A stretch of 64,000 bases of DNA from Desulfobacula sp964636495 (GTDB lineage Bacteria; Desulfobacterota; Desulfobacteria; Desulfobacterales; Desulfobacteraceae): the NCBI GenBank assembly GCA_964636495.1, contig CAZWSL010000004.1:62001-126000 (forward strand), read 5' to 3'. The notes below the pieces were generated by a model that saw nothing but the letters and a program-made list of their open reading frames with translations, made no database searches and had not been told where the DNA came from. This document shows, in pieces, positions 1-9,900 of this stretch. Position 1 is the first letter of the stretch, and each line of letters opens with the position of its first letter. The position numbers and the translations under genes are program-made.

Positions 1-1319
1 TTATTGATACGTTCCACCTCTTTTACCATAATGGATGCTGTCCGGCTGTCAGCAGGATTTTCTGAATACCGTCTGCCAAAATAGGTTGCAAAACCTTTTA
101 TGGAACTCAGGGGATTTCTGATTTCATGGGCAACCCCTGCTGCGAATTTTCCGATTGCCGCAAGGCGCCTGTTTGTCTCCACCTGCTTTTCAAGTGCTTT
201 GATCTGGGTCAGGTCCTTGAACAGGAAGAGAAACCCTCTGATCCTGCTGTCACTCTCTTTAACAGGGGATGCCGTTATATCGAGTTTAATGATCTTCTCC
301 TGAACGACACCATCTTCTCTCTCCCGGGCCACCTGAATATTGAGTTCCTGATTGATAACATCTCCTGACCGCACTCCCTCTGTTATTAATTCAAGCAGTT
401 TGGGAAGTGATGCATGAACGTCTTTGCCAAGAATATCTTTTGCTGTTTTATTAATGGAGGTTATTTCATGATCCAGATTGACAACAATCAGTCCCGAAGG
501 CATATTCTCAATAACATTATCAGAAAATGTCTTTACACGGCTTAACGATTCACTGGCAGCTCTATATGCCTGAAATGCAAACAGGGCAATGATACCGGTG
601 CATCCGAGCAGAAAGAAGAGAATCCCCTGCCAGATGGTCAGTTTTACAAGCCTTCTCCTGTCAGCAGCTTCCCTCTCCATTGAAAGTCCGGCAAAAATAT
701 AGTGCTGTGCTTTTTCCGGCATATTCCCGTCAAAAGCCTGAAGATAGGGACGGCACCACTCCCTGCCGTGTCTTTTCATATTTTCCGTGTCAAATCCGCC
801 GCCCCTTTCATGCATCTGCATGCCATGCATCCGCTTATGCCCTCCCTTGAACCGCATACGGACGGGAACAAACCGCTTGTACACTTCAAAAACCGTTGCA
901 TTATCCTTTTGCTGCCTTACCCTGTGTTCAAAAAGAGAGAGATCTTTATCCAGCTCACCAGTGTCTGGGATGTCGTGAAATATTTTTCCCACCATTGAGG
1001 CATCTGAATGGGCAAATATTTTTCCATCTTCCGAGATGATCATCATATAATTGATGTCAGGCTGCAGAGAGGTCTCAAAAAGCATAGTCTGAATTCTTCC
1101 GGCTCCCCACCCCATTCTGAAGAGCCCGGTTCTGGTTCCCGCCTCAAATGTTCTGATCAGTGAAATTCCCTTTCCAAGAAGCCTCTGGGTTGAAAACTCC
1201 TTCTGCTTTTTAAGCCTGTCCAGGGTCATGAAAGTAAATATCGGCAGCATGACCACTAAAATCCCTGCAAAAAGCAGGGGTGAAATCAATGGAAAACGCC
1301 TTTTCTTAACGGTTGTCAT
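1..1319 (-). CDS. ZraS-like membrane sensor histidine kinase, 3' end cut by window edge
   Basis: Translating the minus strand from an ATG at 1319 gives an open frame to position 1, so the C-terminal ATPase domain lies outside the window. An N-terminal membrane segment follows a basic start (MTTVKKRRFPL), then a periplasmic-type sensor region with a His/Met/Arg-rich stretch near residues 150-185 (motifs KRMHGMQMHE, MKRHGREW), a second membrane segment around residue 220, a PAS domain (NMPSGLIVVN) and the start of a HisKA domain with the phospho-acceptor motif AAGVAHEIRNPLSSIKG near the cut. The order matches ZraS/HydH-type kinases, which work with sigma-54 response regulators. The divergent ZraP-like gene behind a sigma-54 promoter supports this. 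The partner regulator is probably just left of the window. The metal specificity cannot be told from sequence. Confidence 0.85.
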   Translation of the reverse strand, partial: MTTVKKRRFPLISPLLFAGILVVMLPIFTFMTLDRLKKQKEFSTQRLLGKGISLIRTFEAGTRTGLFRMGWGAGRIQTMLFETSLQPDINYMMIISEDGKIFAHSDASMVGKIFHDIPDTGELDKDLSLFEHRVRQQKDNATVFEVYKRFVPVRMRFKGGHKRMHGMQMHERGGGFDTENMKRHGREWCRPYLQAFDGNMPEKAQHYIFAGLSMEREAADRRRLVKLTIWQGILFFLLGCTGIIALFAFQAYRAASESLSRVKTFSDNVIENMPSGLIVVNLDHEITSINKTAKDILGKDVHASLPKLLELITEGVRSGDVINQELNIQVAREREDGVVQEKIIKLDITASPVKESDSRIRGFLFLFKDLTQIKALEKQVETNRRLAAIGKFAAGVAHEIRNPLSSIKGFATYFGRRYSENPADSRTASIMVKEVERIN

Positions 1320-1860
1320 ATGGTAACGGAATCCTCAGCAATCAATATTCATCTATATTTTTAAAATCATTTCATCGAAACACTGCCTGACTACAAGCTA
1401 TATAACCCTGTCTGAACATCAATTTAATTTAATCTTAAAAGAAATGCAAAAACAATACCATAGATTCAATCAATCCTGTAAACAGCATTTCCTGTTCCCG
1501 CTCTCTTATTTTCCCCTGTAAATAAGGTCAGATTTATTTTCTGATCATCTCCCTGATTATATGATCCAGATCACACCTGCAGTCTTCAATGCCTCAGTAA
1601 CACAAGCGATATGCCGGGTAACCCGGCCGCTGTTGCCTCTGAAAATCACCCTGTCGAAAGCACCCTTTTCCGGCCGGTGCAGCAGAGATCAACTCCACGA
1701 CTGCAGAGAGGGCAACATCACATATTGGATATTTTATATCCACATGGATACTATGCGCCGGGTAAAAAGTAAACAGCATCACTGCACAGAAATGATAATT
1801 AATAATTAAAATTTTAAGCATATCCTTATATTTCAATATATTAAAAATTATTTTCAGTTA
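1320..1860. other. Intergenic region between kinase and ZraP-like gene
   Basis: Long divergent spacer. Short open frames at 1561-1836 on both strands have no recognisable domain, poor start contexts and overlap each other, so I do not call genes. Only the sigma-54 promoter at its right end is convincing. Confidence 0.5.
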
Positions 1861-1876
1861 TGGCACACCCTTTGCT
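1861..1876 (+). promoter_or_regulatory. Sigma-54 (-24/-12) promoter of the ZraP-like gene
   Basis: The sequence TGGCAC-ACCCT-TTGCT matches the sigma-54 consensus TGGCAC-N5-TTGCA/T exactly at the key positions. The GG (1862-1863) and GC (1874-1875) elements have the required 12-bp register. The predicted start is near 1887, giving a leader of about 65 nt before the ATG at 1953. ZraP expression in enterobacteria is sigma-54 and ZraR dependent, so location and type agree. Confidence 0.85.
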
Positions 1877-1952
1877 GTTTATAATCAACAAAACCATTGA
1901 CAAGATCAATGAAATCAGTTTTAAAAACGATAAACTTAAATAGGAGATTACC

Positions 1953-2528
1953 ATGAAAAAATTTACAATTATCATCAGTTCAATACTTCTGGTTGCATTT
2001 TCAGCAGGAAGCGTATTTGCCTGGGGGTCATGCAGGGGTAAGGGAGTAAAAAGTGCAGGATATAATCAGGACTGCCCGAGATATAAAGGAGAAGGCAGTG
2101 GTAATTCTGCAGTAACAGAGCTTTCCCAGGAGCAGACAGACCAGATTACGGCACTCCGCCAGCAGTTTATTGATGAAACCTATGAGGCCAGAGCAGCAAA
2201 ATTTGCAAAACAGCAGGAGATAAGAATGTTAATGGAGACATCAAATCCTGACCGGGAAAAACTCGGCACGTTATCCCGGGAGATTGCAGACCTGCAGAAA
2301 CAGGTAATGGATAAACTGCTTGATTTCAGACTTGGCGTTAAAAAAATAGCACCTGAACTTGTCACAGGATCAGGGTTTGGACAAAACTGCAGCAGATGGT
2401 CTGGAAAAGGCGGACAGAAAGGATGCCGAAATCAGGGACAGATTGCATGCCAGGGAGGAGCAAAAGACTGCCCGGGCAAGGGCAAGGCCGGTTGTAAAAG
2501 GGGAAACAGCAACTACAATAACTTATAA
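1953..2528 (+). CDS. ZraP/CpxP-like periplasmic metal-binding protein
   Basis: A 191-residue protein with a Sec signal peptide (MKKFTIIISS...GSVFA, cleavage probably near residue 23). The mature part has the helical LSQEQTDQITALRQQF motif typical of the ZraP/CpxP/Spy (LTXXQ) group, followed by a charged helical region at about residues 60-125. The C-terminal 50 residues are rich in Cys, Gly and Lys (GQNCSRW, KGCRNQG, KDCPGKGK) and an N-terminal segment also carries Cys residues, which suggests metal binding. A GGAG ribosome site precedes the ATG. It stands alone behind a sigma-54 promoter, divergent from a ZraS-like kinase, so it is probably an envelope-stress or metal-buffering target of that system. 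E. coli ZraP is shorter (about 140 residues), so the Cys-rich tail is an extension. Confidence 0.8.
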   Translation: MKKFTIIISSILLVAFSAGSVFAWGSCRGKGVKSAGYNQDCPRYKGEGSGNSAVTELSQEQTDQITALRQQFIDETYEARAAKFAKQQEIRMLMETSNPDREKLGTLSREIADLQKQVMDKLLDFRLGVKKIAPELVTGSGFGQNCSRWSGKGGQKGCRNQGQIACQGGAKDCPGKGKAGCKRGNSNYNNL

Positions 2529-2691
2529 CAGACTATAGTGACACATGCAGCAGAATAGTTGATGCCTTGAACCTGTAAAAATATTTCAGATAATATCACA
2601 TAGCTTTTTGGCTCAATTATTCTGTAATCTGTTTTAACTTATTTCCATGCAGCAGATCTACAAAAAACAACATGCTGACAAGTCACATCAG

Positions 2692-2732
2692 TTTCCGGGT
2701 GTACCCATGAAGTGTTCGATAAGACCCGGAAA
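2692..2732. repeat. 9-bp inverted repeat between convergent genes
   Basis: Arms TTTCCGGGT (2692-2700) and ACCCGGAAA (2724-2732) are perfect complements with a 23-nt loop. They sit between the ends of the ZraP-like and FAH genes. No T-run follows on either strand, so this is at best a weak bidirectional stop. Confidence 0.35.
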
Positions 2733-2750
2733 AGCCCATTATACCAGCAA

Positions 2751-3563
2751 TTAAATCTCAGACTCAAAAACCACACCATTTTTCAAGATGCCTATTTTCT
2801 CGATCCTTGTTTCCAGAACATCTCCCGGTTTCAGGTAAACAGGCGGTTTCCGTTTAAATCCTACCCCGCTTGGTGTGCCGGTGAGAATAATAGTTCCAGG
2901 CACAAGTGTTGTGGATTGAGACAGAAAGGATATGATATCGGATACTGAAAAGATCATGTCTGATGTGTTGCTTTTCTGCATGGTTTCGCCATTGAGAACA
3001 CACTCAATATCAAGGATGCCCGGGTTTTCAATCTCATCTGCAGTAACAATCCAGGGGCCAAAGGGGCAGAACGTATCAAAGCTTTTTCCCCTTACCCACT
3101 GCCCTCCTCCTCCTTGCTTCTGCCATCTCCTTGCAGATACATCATTGGCACAGGTATAGCCCAGAACATAATCAAGCGCATTCTCCGGCCTGATATTTTT
3201 TGCGCGTTTTTTTATGACAACTGCAAGCTCAGCCTCATAATCGACTTCTGGTTTTTTTCTGCAGGATGCAGGAATGATGATATCATCAAGATGTCCGGCT
3301 GCTGCACTTATATTTTTCATGAATATGACAGGATATTCAGGCAGGTCAGAACCTGTCTCCTCTGCATGAAGCCGGTAATTGAGACCAATGCAGAAAATAA
3401 CAGGGGGCAGCAGCGGGGGCAGTATTTTTTTTACGGCTTTTCTCAACTCTGTAACGGAACAGTCTGCATAGATATTTCCATGAATCAAAGATGCATTCTC
3501 ACCATCAAAGTCGCATCCGGTATAAATATTATTGTCATCACTCTGGAACCTGATTATCTGCAT
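2751..3563 (-). CDS. Fumarylacetoacetate hydrolase (FAH) family protein
   Basis: A 270-residue single-domain FAH-fold protein. Family signatures are the FCIGLNYRLHAEE active-site segment, the metal-ligand region DYEAELAVVI, GYTCANDVSARRWQ, GKSFDTFCPFGPWIV, and the C-terminal ILTGTPSGVG motif. Family members hydrolyse or decarboxylate acylpyruvates and ring-cleavage products using Mg2+ or Mn2+; substrate cannot be assigned here because no catabolic neighbours are present. It is transcribed alone, divergent from the rhomboid gene. The start at 3563 places the usual short N-terminal strand (MQIIRF) at the front, as in homologues. Confidence 0.85.
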   Translation of the reverse strand: MQIIRFQSDDNNIYTGCDFDGENASLIHGNIYADCSVTELRKAVKKILPPLLPPVIFCIGLNYRLHAEETGSDLPEYPVIFMKNISAAAGHLDDIIIPASCRKKPEVDYEAELAVVIKKRAKNIRPENALDYVLGYTCANDVSARRWQKQGGGGQWVRGKSFDTFCPFGPWIVTADEIENPGILDIECVLNGETMQKSNTSDMIFSVSDIISFLSQSTTLVPGTIILTGTPSGVGFKRKPPVYLKPGDVLETRIEKIGILKNGVVFESEI

Positions 3564-3697
3564 ATCTCTTTTCTCCTGGAATCTGAATGTTCAATTATGA
3601 TATACTCTGCTGTAGTAAATTTCATTTGCCATGGCTGATATAATAGTTATTGTATCTCTATTAAAACCAATATAAATAAAAATCAAGCCATTTAACG

Positions 3698-4567
3698 ATG
3701 AAGAGTGAAATGGAAAAAATATTTACTGCTGTTTCTGCAAAAAAAGCAGATCTGATTACCCTTATTCTCACAAGCCAGAATATCGAGAGCCAGGTTGAAA
3801 AAAACAGGCGTCTCTTTGATATAAAAGTAAACAGAAACGATATTGAGGAATCCTGCCGGCTGGTTGATACCTATTACAGGGAGAATAAATTTTTCAGAAT
3901 ACAGCAGGAAATAGAAAATTTCCCTCTCTCCTCTTTTATCTCCCCTGCCTGTTTTATCATTATGGGGCTGCTTGTCTTTGTTCACATATTATGCCTTTAT
4001 TACGACATCCATGAGAAAATGATAATAAAATATGGCGCATCTGCCCTGTTTATCTTCCAGGGGGAAACTTACCGGGGAATTACGGCACTCTTCCTGCACG
4101 CCGATGCAGGACATCTTGCAGGGAATCTTGCAGGGCTGCTTATTTTTGCTGCACCTGTCATAACGGTTTCCGGTTATGGAACAGGCTCATTCATGCTGCT
4201 TTTTACAGGCGCCCTTGGCAATCTGATCAATGCGCACATTTACAGAACCGCACACCTTTCCATCGGAGCATCTACAGCCGTCATGGGGGCTGCAGGACTT
4301 CTTGCAGCATTCCAGGTGACCCGGCTACAGGGTCCGGTAAGGGTGAACACGCTTATGCCGATACTTGCCGGAGCCACACTTATGGCCATGTTCAGTCAGG
4401 GAGAAAACACTGATATAATGGCCCATGTACTCGGATTTCTCTCCGGAGTCTGCTCCGGTATCCTATTTTTTCCCTTTAACCGGTTTGTTCAGTCATATCT
4501 TAAAGATCCAACAGCGATAATCATAACAGGAATAATCCTTCTGTCTTCACTGCTGGCAGCTGATTAA
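3698..4567 (+). CDS. Rhomboid family intramembrane serine protease
   Basis: A 289-residue protein with about 85 cytosolic residues, then six or seven hydrophobic segments. The catalytic serine motif GASTAVMG (Ser about 192) and the histidine in AHVLGFLSG (His about 243) form the expected Ser-His dyad in two membrane helices, and the H-x(4)-N-type helix LHADAGHLAGNL precedes them. Rhomboids cleave membrane proteins within or near the bilayer. The soluble N-terminal extension is not recognised. An in-frame ATG at 3710 is an alternative start with a slightly better spaced purine-rich site. Substrates are unknown and neighbours give no hint. Confidence 0.88.
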   Translation: MKSEMEKIFTAVSAKKADLITLILTSQNIESQVEKNRRLFDIKVNRNDIEESCRLVDTYYRENKFFRIQQEIENFPLSSFISPACFIIMGLLVFVHILCLYYDIHEKMIIKYGASALFIFQGETYRGITALFLHADAGHLAGNLAGLLIFAAPVITVSGYGTGSFMLLFTGALGNLINAHIYRTAHLSIGASTAVMGAAGLLAAFQVTRLQGPVRVNTLMPILAGATLMAMFSQGENTDIMAHVLGFLSGVCSGILFFPFNRFVQSYLKDPTAIIITGIILLSSLLAAD

Positions 4568-4608
4568 AAAAGTATTCAACCAGGATATTTCATATTTTAA
4601 CGCTGCTG

Positions 4609-4815
4609 CTACTCTTCACTCCCCTGTTGCGCTGCCGGTCTCTGAGAAAGTGTGTCATTCACCTCCAGCTGCTTGAGCTCTTTACGACAGAATGGACAGA
4701 AAACAGAAGCAATATTATGGCTGTCCATAATGGTTTCTGACGTAAAAATCATTTCAAAGCGTGTATCTCCAGGATAATGGCAGTTGTTATTTTTACATTG
4801 ATACTTGATCCCCAT
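4609..4815 (-). CDS. Small zinc-ribbon-like protein
   Basis: A 68-residue protein with two cysteine pairs (YQCKNNNCHYP and VFCPFCRKEL) separated by about 33 residues, an arrangement consistent with a four-Cys zinc ribbon. The N-terminal Met and a GGAGG-like site (plus-strand cctcc at 4822) support the start. The C-terminal tail is polar and probably disordered. No specific family is recognised. It is convergent with the rhomboid gene and divergent from phoH. Confidence 0.6.
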   Translation of the reverse strand: MGIKYQCKNNNCHYPGDTRFEMIFTSETIMDSHNIASVFCPFCRKELKQLEVNDTLSQRPAAQQGSEE

Positions 4816-5068
4816 GATTCCTCCCTAAATGTAATTCATTATCAGATTAAACTATTTAATCAGATCTGTCATCACATTCTTTATATCTCATTTTTTCTGG
4901 ATAATATGTGAAAACAATTATAATTTCAACAGATTTCAGTTTATACGGAAAAAACCGCTTTATCCATTCCTTCAGACCTTCAGAATTTTTCTCATTTTAA
5001 TCTTGTATTTATCCAGATAATCATATTAATAAAAACAGAATAATAATTTAAAATTGTAAAGAGTGCCT

Positions 5069-6388
5069 ATGAAAAAAATTTTTATACTTGATACCAATGT
5101 AATTCTACATGATTCTTCCTGTATATATCAATTCAAGGATAATGATGTTTATATTCCCATTACTGTAATAGAAGAGCTTGACCGTTTTAAAAAAGGTAAA
5201 GATGTGATCAACTGCAATGCCAGGGATTTTCTTCGCTCCCTTGATGCATTGTCCAGTGACAGGATTTTCAATGGAGGCGTACCCATTGATGACGGAGAGG
5301 GAAAAATTTCAATCTGCCTTGATATGAGAATAGATACTGTCGTAAAGAGTAACTTTAAAGATACACATGCTGATATCAGAATATTGAACACTGCATACTC
5401 AATTGCAAAAAAACACGATTTTAAAAATGTCACCCTTGTTACAAAAGATGTAAACCTGCGGCTGAAAGCCAGATCAATCGGATTGAAAACGGAAAATTAC
5501 AACTCCAGATATGTTGAAAATATTTCTGATATCTATACCGGCCTCAGGACGATTGAAAATATCACAGATGAGTGTTTTGACATGCTCTATCAAAAACCTT
5601 ATGAAACAGCCAGATCAAACATTGATATCTCCAATCCGCTTCTTGCTAATGAAAACCTTGTGCTTAAAAGCGGTTCAAAATCAGCCCTGGCGGTTTTTGA
5701 TGAAAACAGAGAAGCTGTAAAACTGGTACAGGCCAAACCCTGTTACGGCATCAAACCAAGAAATTCCGAACAGATTTTTGCTTTGAATGCGATGTTGAAC
5801 AGGGATATTCCCCTGGTTACCGTATCAGGACAGGCGGGTACGGGAAAGACACTTCTGGCGCTTGCAGCGGCACTGGAAAGCAGGAGATATTACCGGCAGA
5901 TTTTCATTGCACGGCCTGTCGTCCCGTTGAGCAATAAGGATCTCGGATATCTTCCAGGAGATGTGGCCTCCAAGCTTGATCCATATATGCAGCCCCTGTA
6001 TGACAACCTCTCTGTCATCCAGAATAATTTTAACTCCGGTAACAGAAACGCCAAGAAGATCAAGGATCTGATTGAAGAGGAAAAGGTCGTCATTACGCCT
6101 ATTTCCTATATAAGAGGAAGGAGTATCGTCAAAGTTTTCTTCATTATAGATGAGGCCCAGAACCTGACCCCCCATGAGGTTAAAACCATTATTACAAGAG
6201 CAGGAGAAGGTACAAAACTGATATTTACAGGAGATATTTTCCAGATTGACCATCCTTACCTTGACAGCCAGACCAACGGACTTGCATTTATAATTGAAAA
6301 GATGAAAGGCAGAAAGCTTTATGCCCATATTAACCTTGAAAAAGGTGAACGTTCGGAACTGGCAGAACTTGCCTCAAAAATTTTATGA
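5069..6388 (+). CDS. PIN-domain PhoH-family ATPase
   Basis: About 439 residues. The N-terminal PIN domain (residues 1-140) begins with the acidic motif FILDTNVILHD and continues with VIEELDRFKKG. A PhoH P-loop ATPase domain covers about residues 225-439, with Walker A GQAGTGKT and Walker B FFIIDEAQN followed by TPHEVKTIITR and GTKLIFTGD. The family combines a nuclease-like PIN fold with a helicase-like ATPase and is linked to RNA metabolism. The frame extends to a GTG at 5063, but the ATG at 5069 matches the usual MKKIFILDTN start. It is monocistronic. Confidence 0.88.
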   Translation: MKKIFILDTNVILHDSSCIYQFKDNDVYIPITVIEELDRFKKGKDVINCNARDFLRSLDALSSDRIFNGGVPIDDGEGKISICLDMRIDTVVKSNFKDTHADIRILNTAYSIAKKHDFKNVTLVTKDVNLRLKARSIGLKTENYNSRYVENISDIYTGLRTIENITDECFDMLYQKPYETARSNIDISNPLLANENLVLKSGSKSALAVFDENREAVKLVQAKPCYGIKPRNSEQIFALNAMLNRDIPLVTVSGQAGTGKTLLALAAALESRRYYRQIFIARPVVPLSNKDLGYLPGDVASKLDPYMQPLYDNLSVIQNNFNSGNRNAKKIKDLIEEEKVVITPISYIRGRSIVKVFFIIDEAQNLTPHEVKTIITRAGEGTKLIFTGDIFQIDHPYLDSQTNGLAFIIEKMKGRKLYAHINLEKGERSELAELASKIL

Positions 6389-6434
6389 AACTCAAATCTC
6401 CTGAAACAGAATTCATACGAAACAGCGTTACAAT

Positions 6435-6665
6435 ATGATAAAAAAAATATTTTTAATTCAGATATAAAGGCACAGCTTCTGGCATCTTCAAAAGGTAAGA
6501 TTTTCCGATTTGTAATGGCTGGACAGAATGGGACTTTATCTTGGGAATCTGAATAAAAAAGAAAAAGCAGACATGATGGAAAAAAACCGGTTTCCCGTTG
6601 AGATCCGATGCCATAACTGCAACTCAGTTTACAGATTCAGTAAAAAGGAGATCTCTTTATTGTGA
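6435..6665 (+). pseudogene. Decayed hslO (Hsp33) gene, N- and C-terminal remnants only
   Basis: Two pieces of one gene are visible. From the ATG at 6435, adding one base to the A8 tract at 6440-6447 would read MIKKNIFNSDIKAQLLASS then KGKIFRFVM, which resembles the start of Hsp33 proteins. About 38 codons on, another frame reads GLYLGNLNKKEKADMMEKN followed by FPVEIRCHNCNSVYRFSKKEISLL and stops at 6663-6665. This matches the Hsp33 C-terminal zinc-binding end, whose second CxxC is present as CHNC. The central 200 or so residues and the first Cys pair are absent, so the chaperone cannot be made. The C-terminal match is stronger than the N-terminal one. Confidence 0.6.
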
Positions 6666-6989
6666 ACATCACTCAGTCTGACAGGGTGTGCTGCACACGA
6701 TATGCCTGTCAGAAGATGCTGCTGCCGCTCATGTGAAAGGGGGTGCAGGATGAGTCGTGGAATTTGACAATCCAGCGATTGTAAGCTATATTTGTAGTGA
6801 ACATATAATTTTATAAATGAAGGTCTGCTGCTCATGAAAAGGATTTGATCGCAAACTCCAGACTGAAATACTCCCGGATTGACTCTTCACCTCTCCTGAC
6901 AAAAAGATTAAACAAGACCTGAAAAACACCCTCCTTTCAGCAGCTGCAGATACGCCGGACTGATCTTTTTCATTATGAAAGGAGGCATC
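6666..6989. other. Intergenic spacer with no recognisable gene
   Basis: About 320 bp between the Hsp33 remnant and the next gene. No coding frame with a convincing start or domain, no hairpin with T-run. An AAAGGAGG ribosome site at 6978-6985 precedes the ATG at 6990. Confidence 0.5.
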
Positions 6990-9900
6990 ATGAAACATTG
7001 CCGAACATGTGGTCAGCATGTAGCTGACAAGATTATAGCATGTCCCTCCTGCGGTGGTGACACCATTAATGAATTAAGCGTAATTGACGGCTACCGGATT
7101 GATCAGGTTCTCCACGAAGGCCATGGCACCATCCTCTGCCGGACAACTGAGATATCCACTGGAAAACCTGCTCTGATCAGAATTTTCAAGCCTGACTCCG
7201 GCATTGATGAAAAAATCGCAGACCGTCTCAGACGGGAACTGGAAAAACTAAAAACACTTCCCCGGGATCATTTTGTCAGCCATTTTGCAATATGCAGATC
7301 CTCTGAAGGATTGTGGTACCGGGTCAGTGAATGGAACCATACATTGAGCTGGGGATCGCTGCTGGCATCTGACAGGTTTAAAAAACCCTTTAAAGCAATT
7401 CATCTTTTTACAAAAATTGCTCAGATTCTTGATATCCTTCACAAAAAAGGCCACACCATCCCGCATCTCATCCTGGACGATATTATTGTGATAGAAAACA
7501 GCCTTCACGAACTGGATGTCAAAATTGACTATAAACTGTCACGGTTCTTAAACCCGTTGATTGACAGGCCAGGCCCCATGCTGAAAAAACTGCTTTCATG
7601 TCACCCGGATATACTGAACAACCGTCCCTTTGACCGGCAGAGCGACATATGGTCTCTGGGGAAAATTTTTGTGGAAGTGCTGTCCGGAGACCATCAAACG
7701 ACTGATTTTCACCGGAAGATTGAAATGCTTCCCCTGCCCGATGACATTAAGGTCCTTTTCAGAATCATGCTTGCAGAAGATCCTGATCTTCGCCCCAGAT
7801 CAATGAAACAGGTGGCCAAAACGCTCATGCGTTCAACAGAAGACGATTTCAGGGAGGCTGGAAAATCCCATAACATATCGATTTTTGCAGCCGGCAGAAC
7901 AATAAACCGGTTAAAAACCAAGCTTAACCTGATAACCTTTATAATGGCACTCCTTGCAGCAGCAGGTATCATTACATGGTTTAACCTGCCGATTTTTGAA
8001 CCATCTGATGAGAAAACACTTGAGAATTATGCCAATAACTATTCAAAATCAATGGCATTTCTCATGGTTGAATACCAGCTGACTGATCAAAAAAGAGTGG
8101 TTTATAAAAACCGGGTGGAAGGCTCTGCATTCCTTGCAGATCAGGAAGGATATCTGTTAACCAATCGTCATGTCGCCTGCCCCTGGCTGGAAGACAATCA
8201 ACTCCATTTTCTCATAAATAATCTGAAATTAATGGGCAAATTTCCTGACCTGAATTACGCTCTCTATCTATGGTTTGACGGTGTTAAAGCATTTAAGCGG
8301 CCACCTGAAAAAGAGGCAGCTCTGGAGCTGGAGGATTTTTATCACCTTGATACCGCTTTTTACACAGGCGGCAAGCACAATTTAAAAATTGCCGGCGTGG
8401 CACGGCTGCCCGTTAAAACCCGCCAGCTGGTTAAATCTCCCCTGAAAGATGATTTTGCCGTACTGAAAATAGAGAAGGTACCCAAAGGGGTGACTGCTAT
8501 CCCGATGAGTGAAAACCTTGATTTGAAACGCCTTGGAAAGCTCACACCCGTTATCACCCTGGGATTCCCCCTGGGACACCAGACCCAGGAGAATTTTGTC
8601 AATACCAGTGTGACCAGGGGGCATATAAGGCGCACATTTGATAACCTGATTCAGGTTGATACCTCAATTCATTCCGGAAACAGTGGCGGGCCGCTCATTG
8701 ATACCAGCGGTAAAGCCATCGGTATTGCATCGCGGGTTGCCATGAGCTGGACCAGGGGACCCATCCCCTTTGCCACCCAGCTGCCGGACATGGGTATGGT
8801 CCTGCCCATCAGCGGAGCAGCTGCTTTTATAGCTGACCTTAAATCGGGAAAGACAAAGTGGCGTGGAGGTCTTGATATCTCTGTCCAGTCTAAAATTGAT
8901 GCCATCACACAACTGGCTGAAGATGAAAAATGGGAAGAGGCTGCCACAGCTGCCAGAAATGAGCTGAAAAAGAGTAATGATATCCGCCTGATAATTGCTG
9001 CTGGGATGATGCTTTTCTGCACTGATGACTATTTAACTGCCGCATCATATTTTAAACAGGCATTATCCATGGCACCTGAAAACATGCTGGCCGGATATAT
9101 GCTGTATCTTATTGACTGGTTTACAAACCAGCCGGTTTACAATCCGGTTAAAGAGAAACTGCTGACACTGGATTGGAGATCTTCCATGGAATTTTTCGGA
9201 TTTCTGACACAAATGCTGGAAACATCTGAAAATCGGACATCTGAGATATCCGGTGGCTATTACACCCTCTGCGAAAAAAGCTGGATCCTGTACAACAAGG
9301 CATTGATAAATGAAAAATATCACCATTATGAAAATGCGGAAGCCCTTTTGAAAAAAGCTGTAATGGCTGCTGGATGTGATGAGTGGCTCTACTATCTGGC
9401 CCTGGCCCGGCTTAAGAATTTATGGAACCGGCAGGCAGTCTCTCAGCCGCAAAAAGAGTCAGAAGATTTAATAAAACAGAAACAGAGTGAATTTTTGTCA
9501 TCACTGAAAGAGAGAAGAGCTGTCCAGGTAGAGAAATACAAAAACCTCCTGCCGACTCTGGCCATGCTGGATACGGGCTTGCATGATCCGGAAAAAAAAC
9601 TGGATCTTTTAAAGAAACTGCAGAAAGAAAAGCCTGAAAATTATAATATTCTTGCAAGTATTGCCGTTTATAATGTTATGAACGGATTTCTGGAGCAATC
9701 GCTGGATGACTGCCAGAAATTTATTGAAATTGAAGGCAGAGAAAATTCCACACACCTGTTGATCAATCTGCTCAAACCGCAGATTCTCGAGATGCTGGGG
9801 CAGAAGGAAGAAGCCTTCGGAGCATTTAATTCATTTATTAAAAATACGCAAAACAGCTGGTATAGAAAAATTGCATCCTGCCTGACCGGTAAGATGACTC

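Noticed and set aside
1561..1836. Overlapping short ORFs on both strands between the kinase and ZraP-like genes
   Set aside because: No domain similarity, no good ribosome site, and the two frames overlap each other; probably chance open frames.
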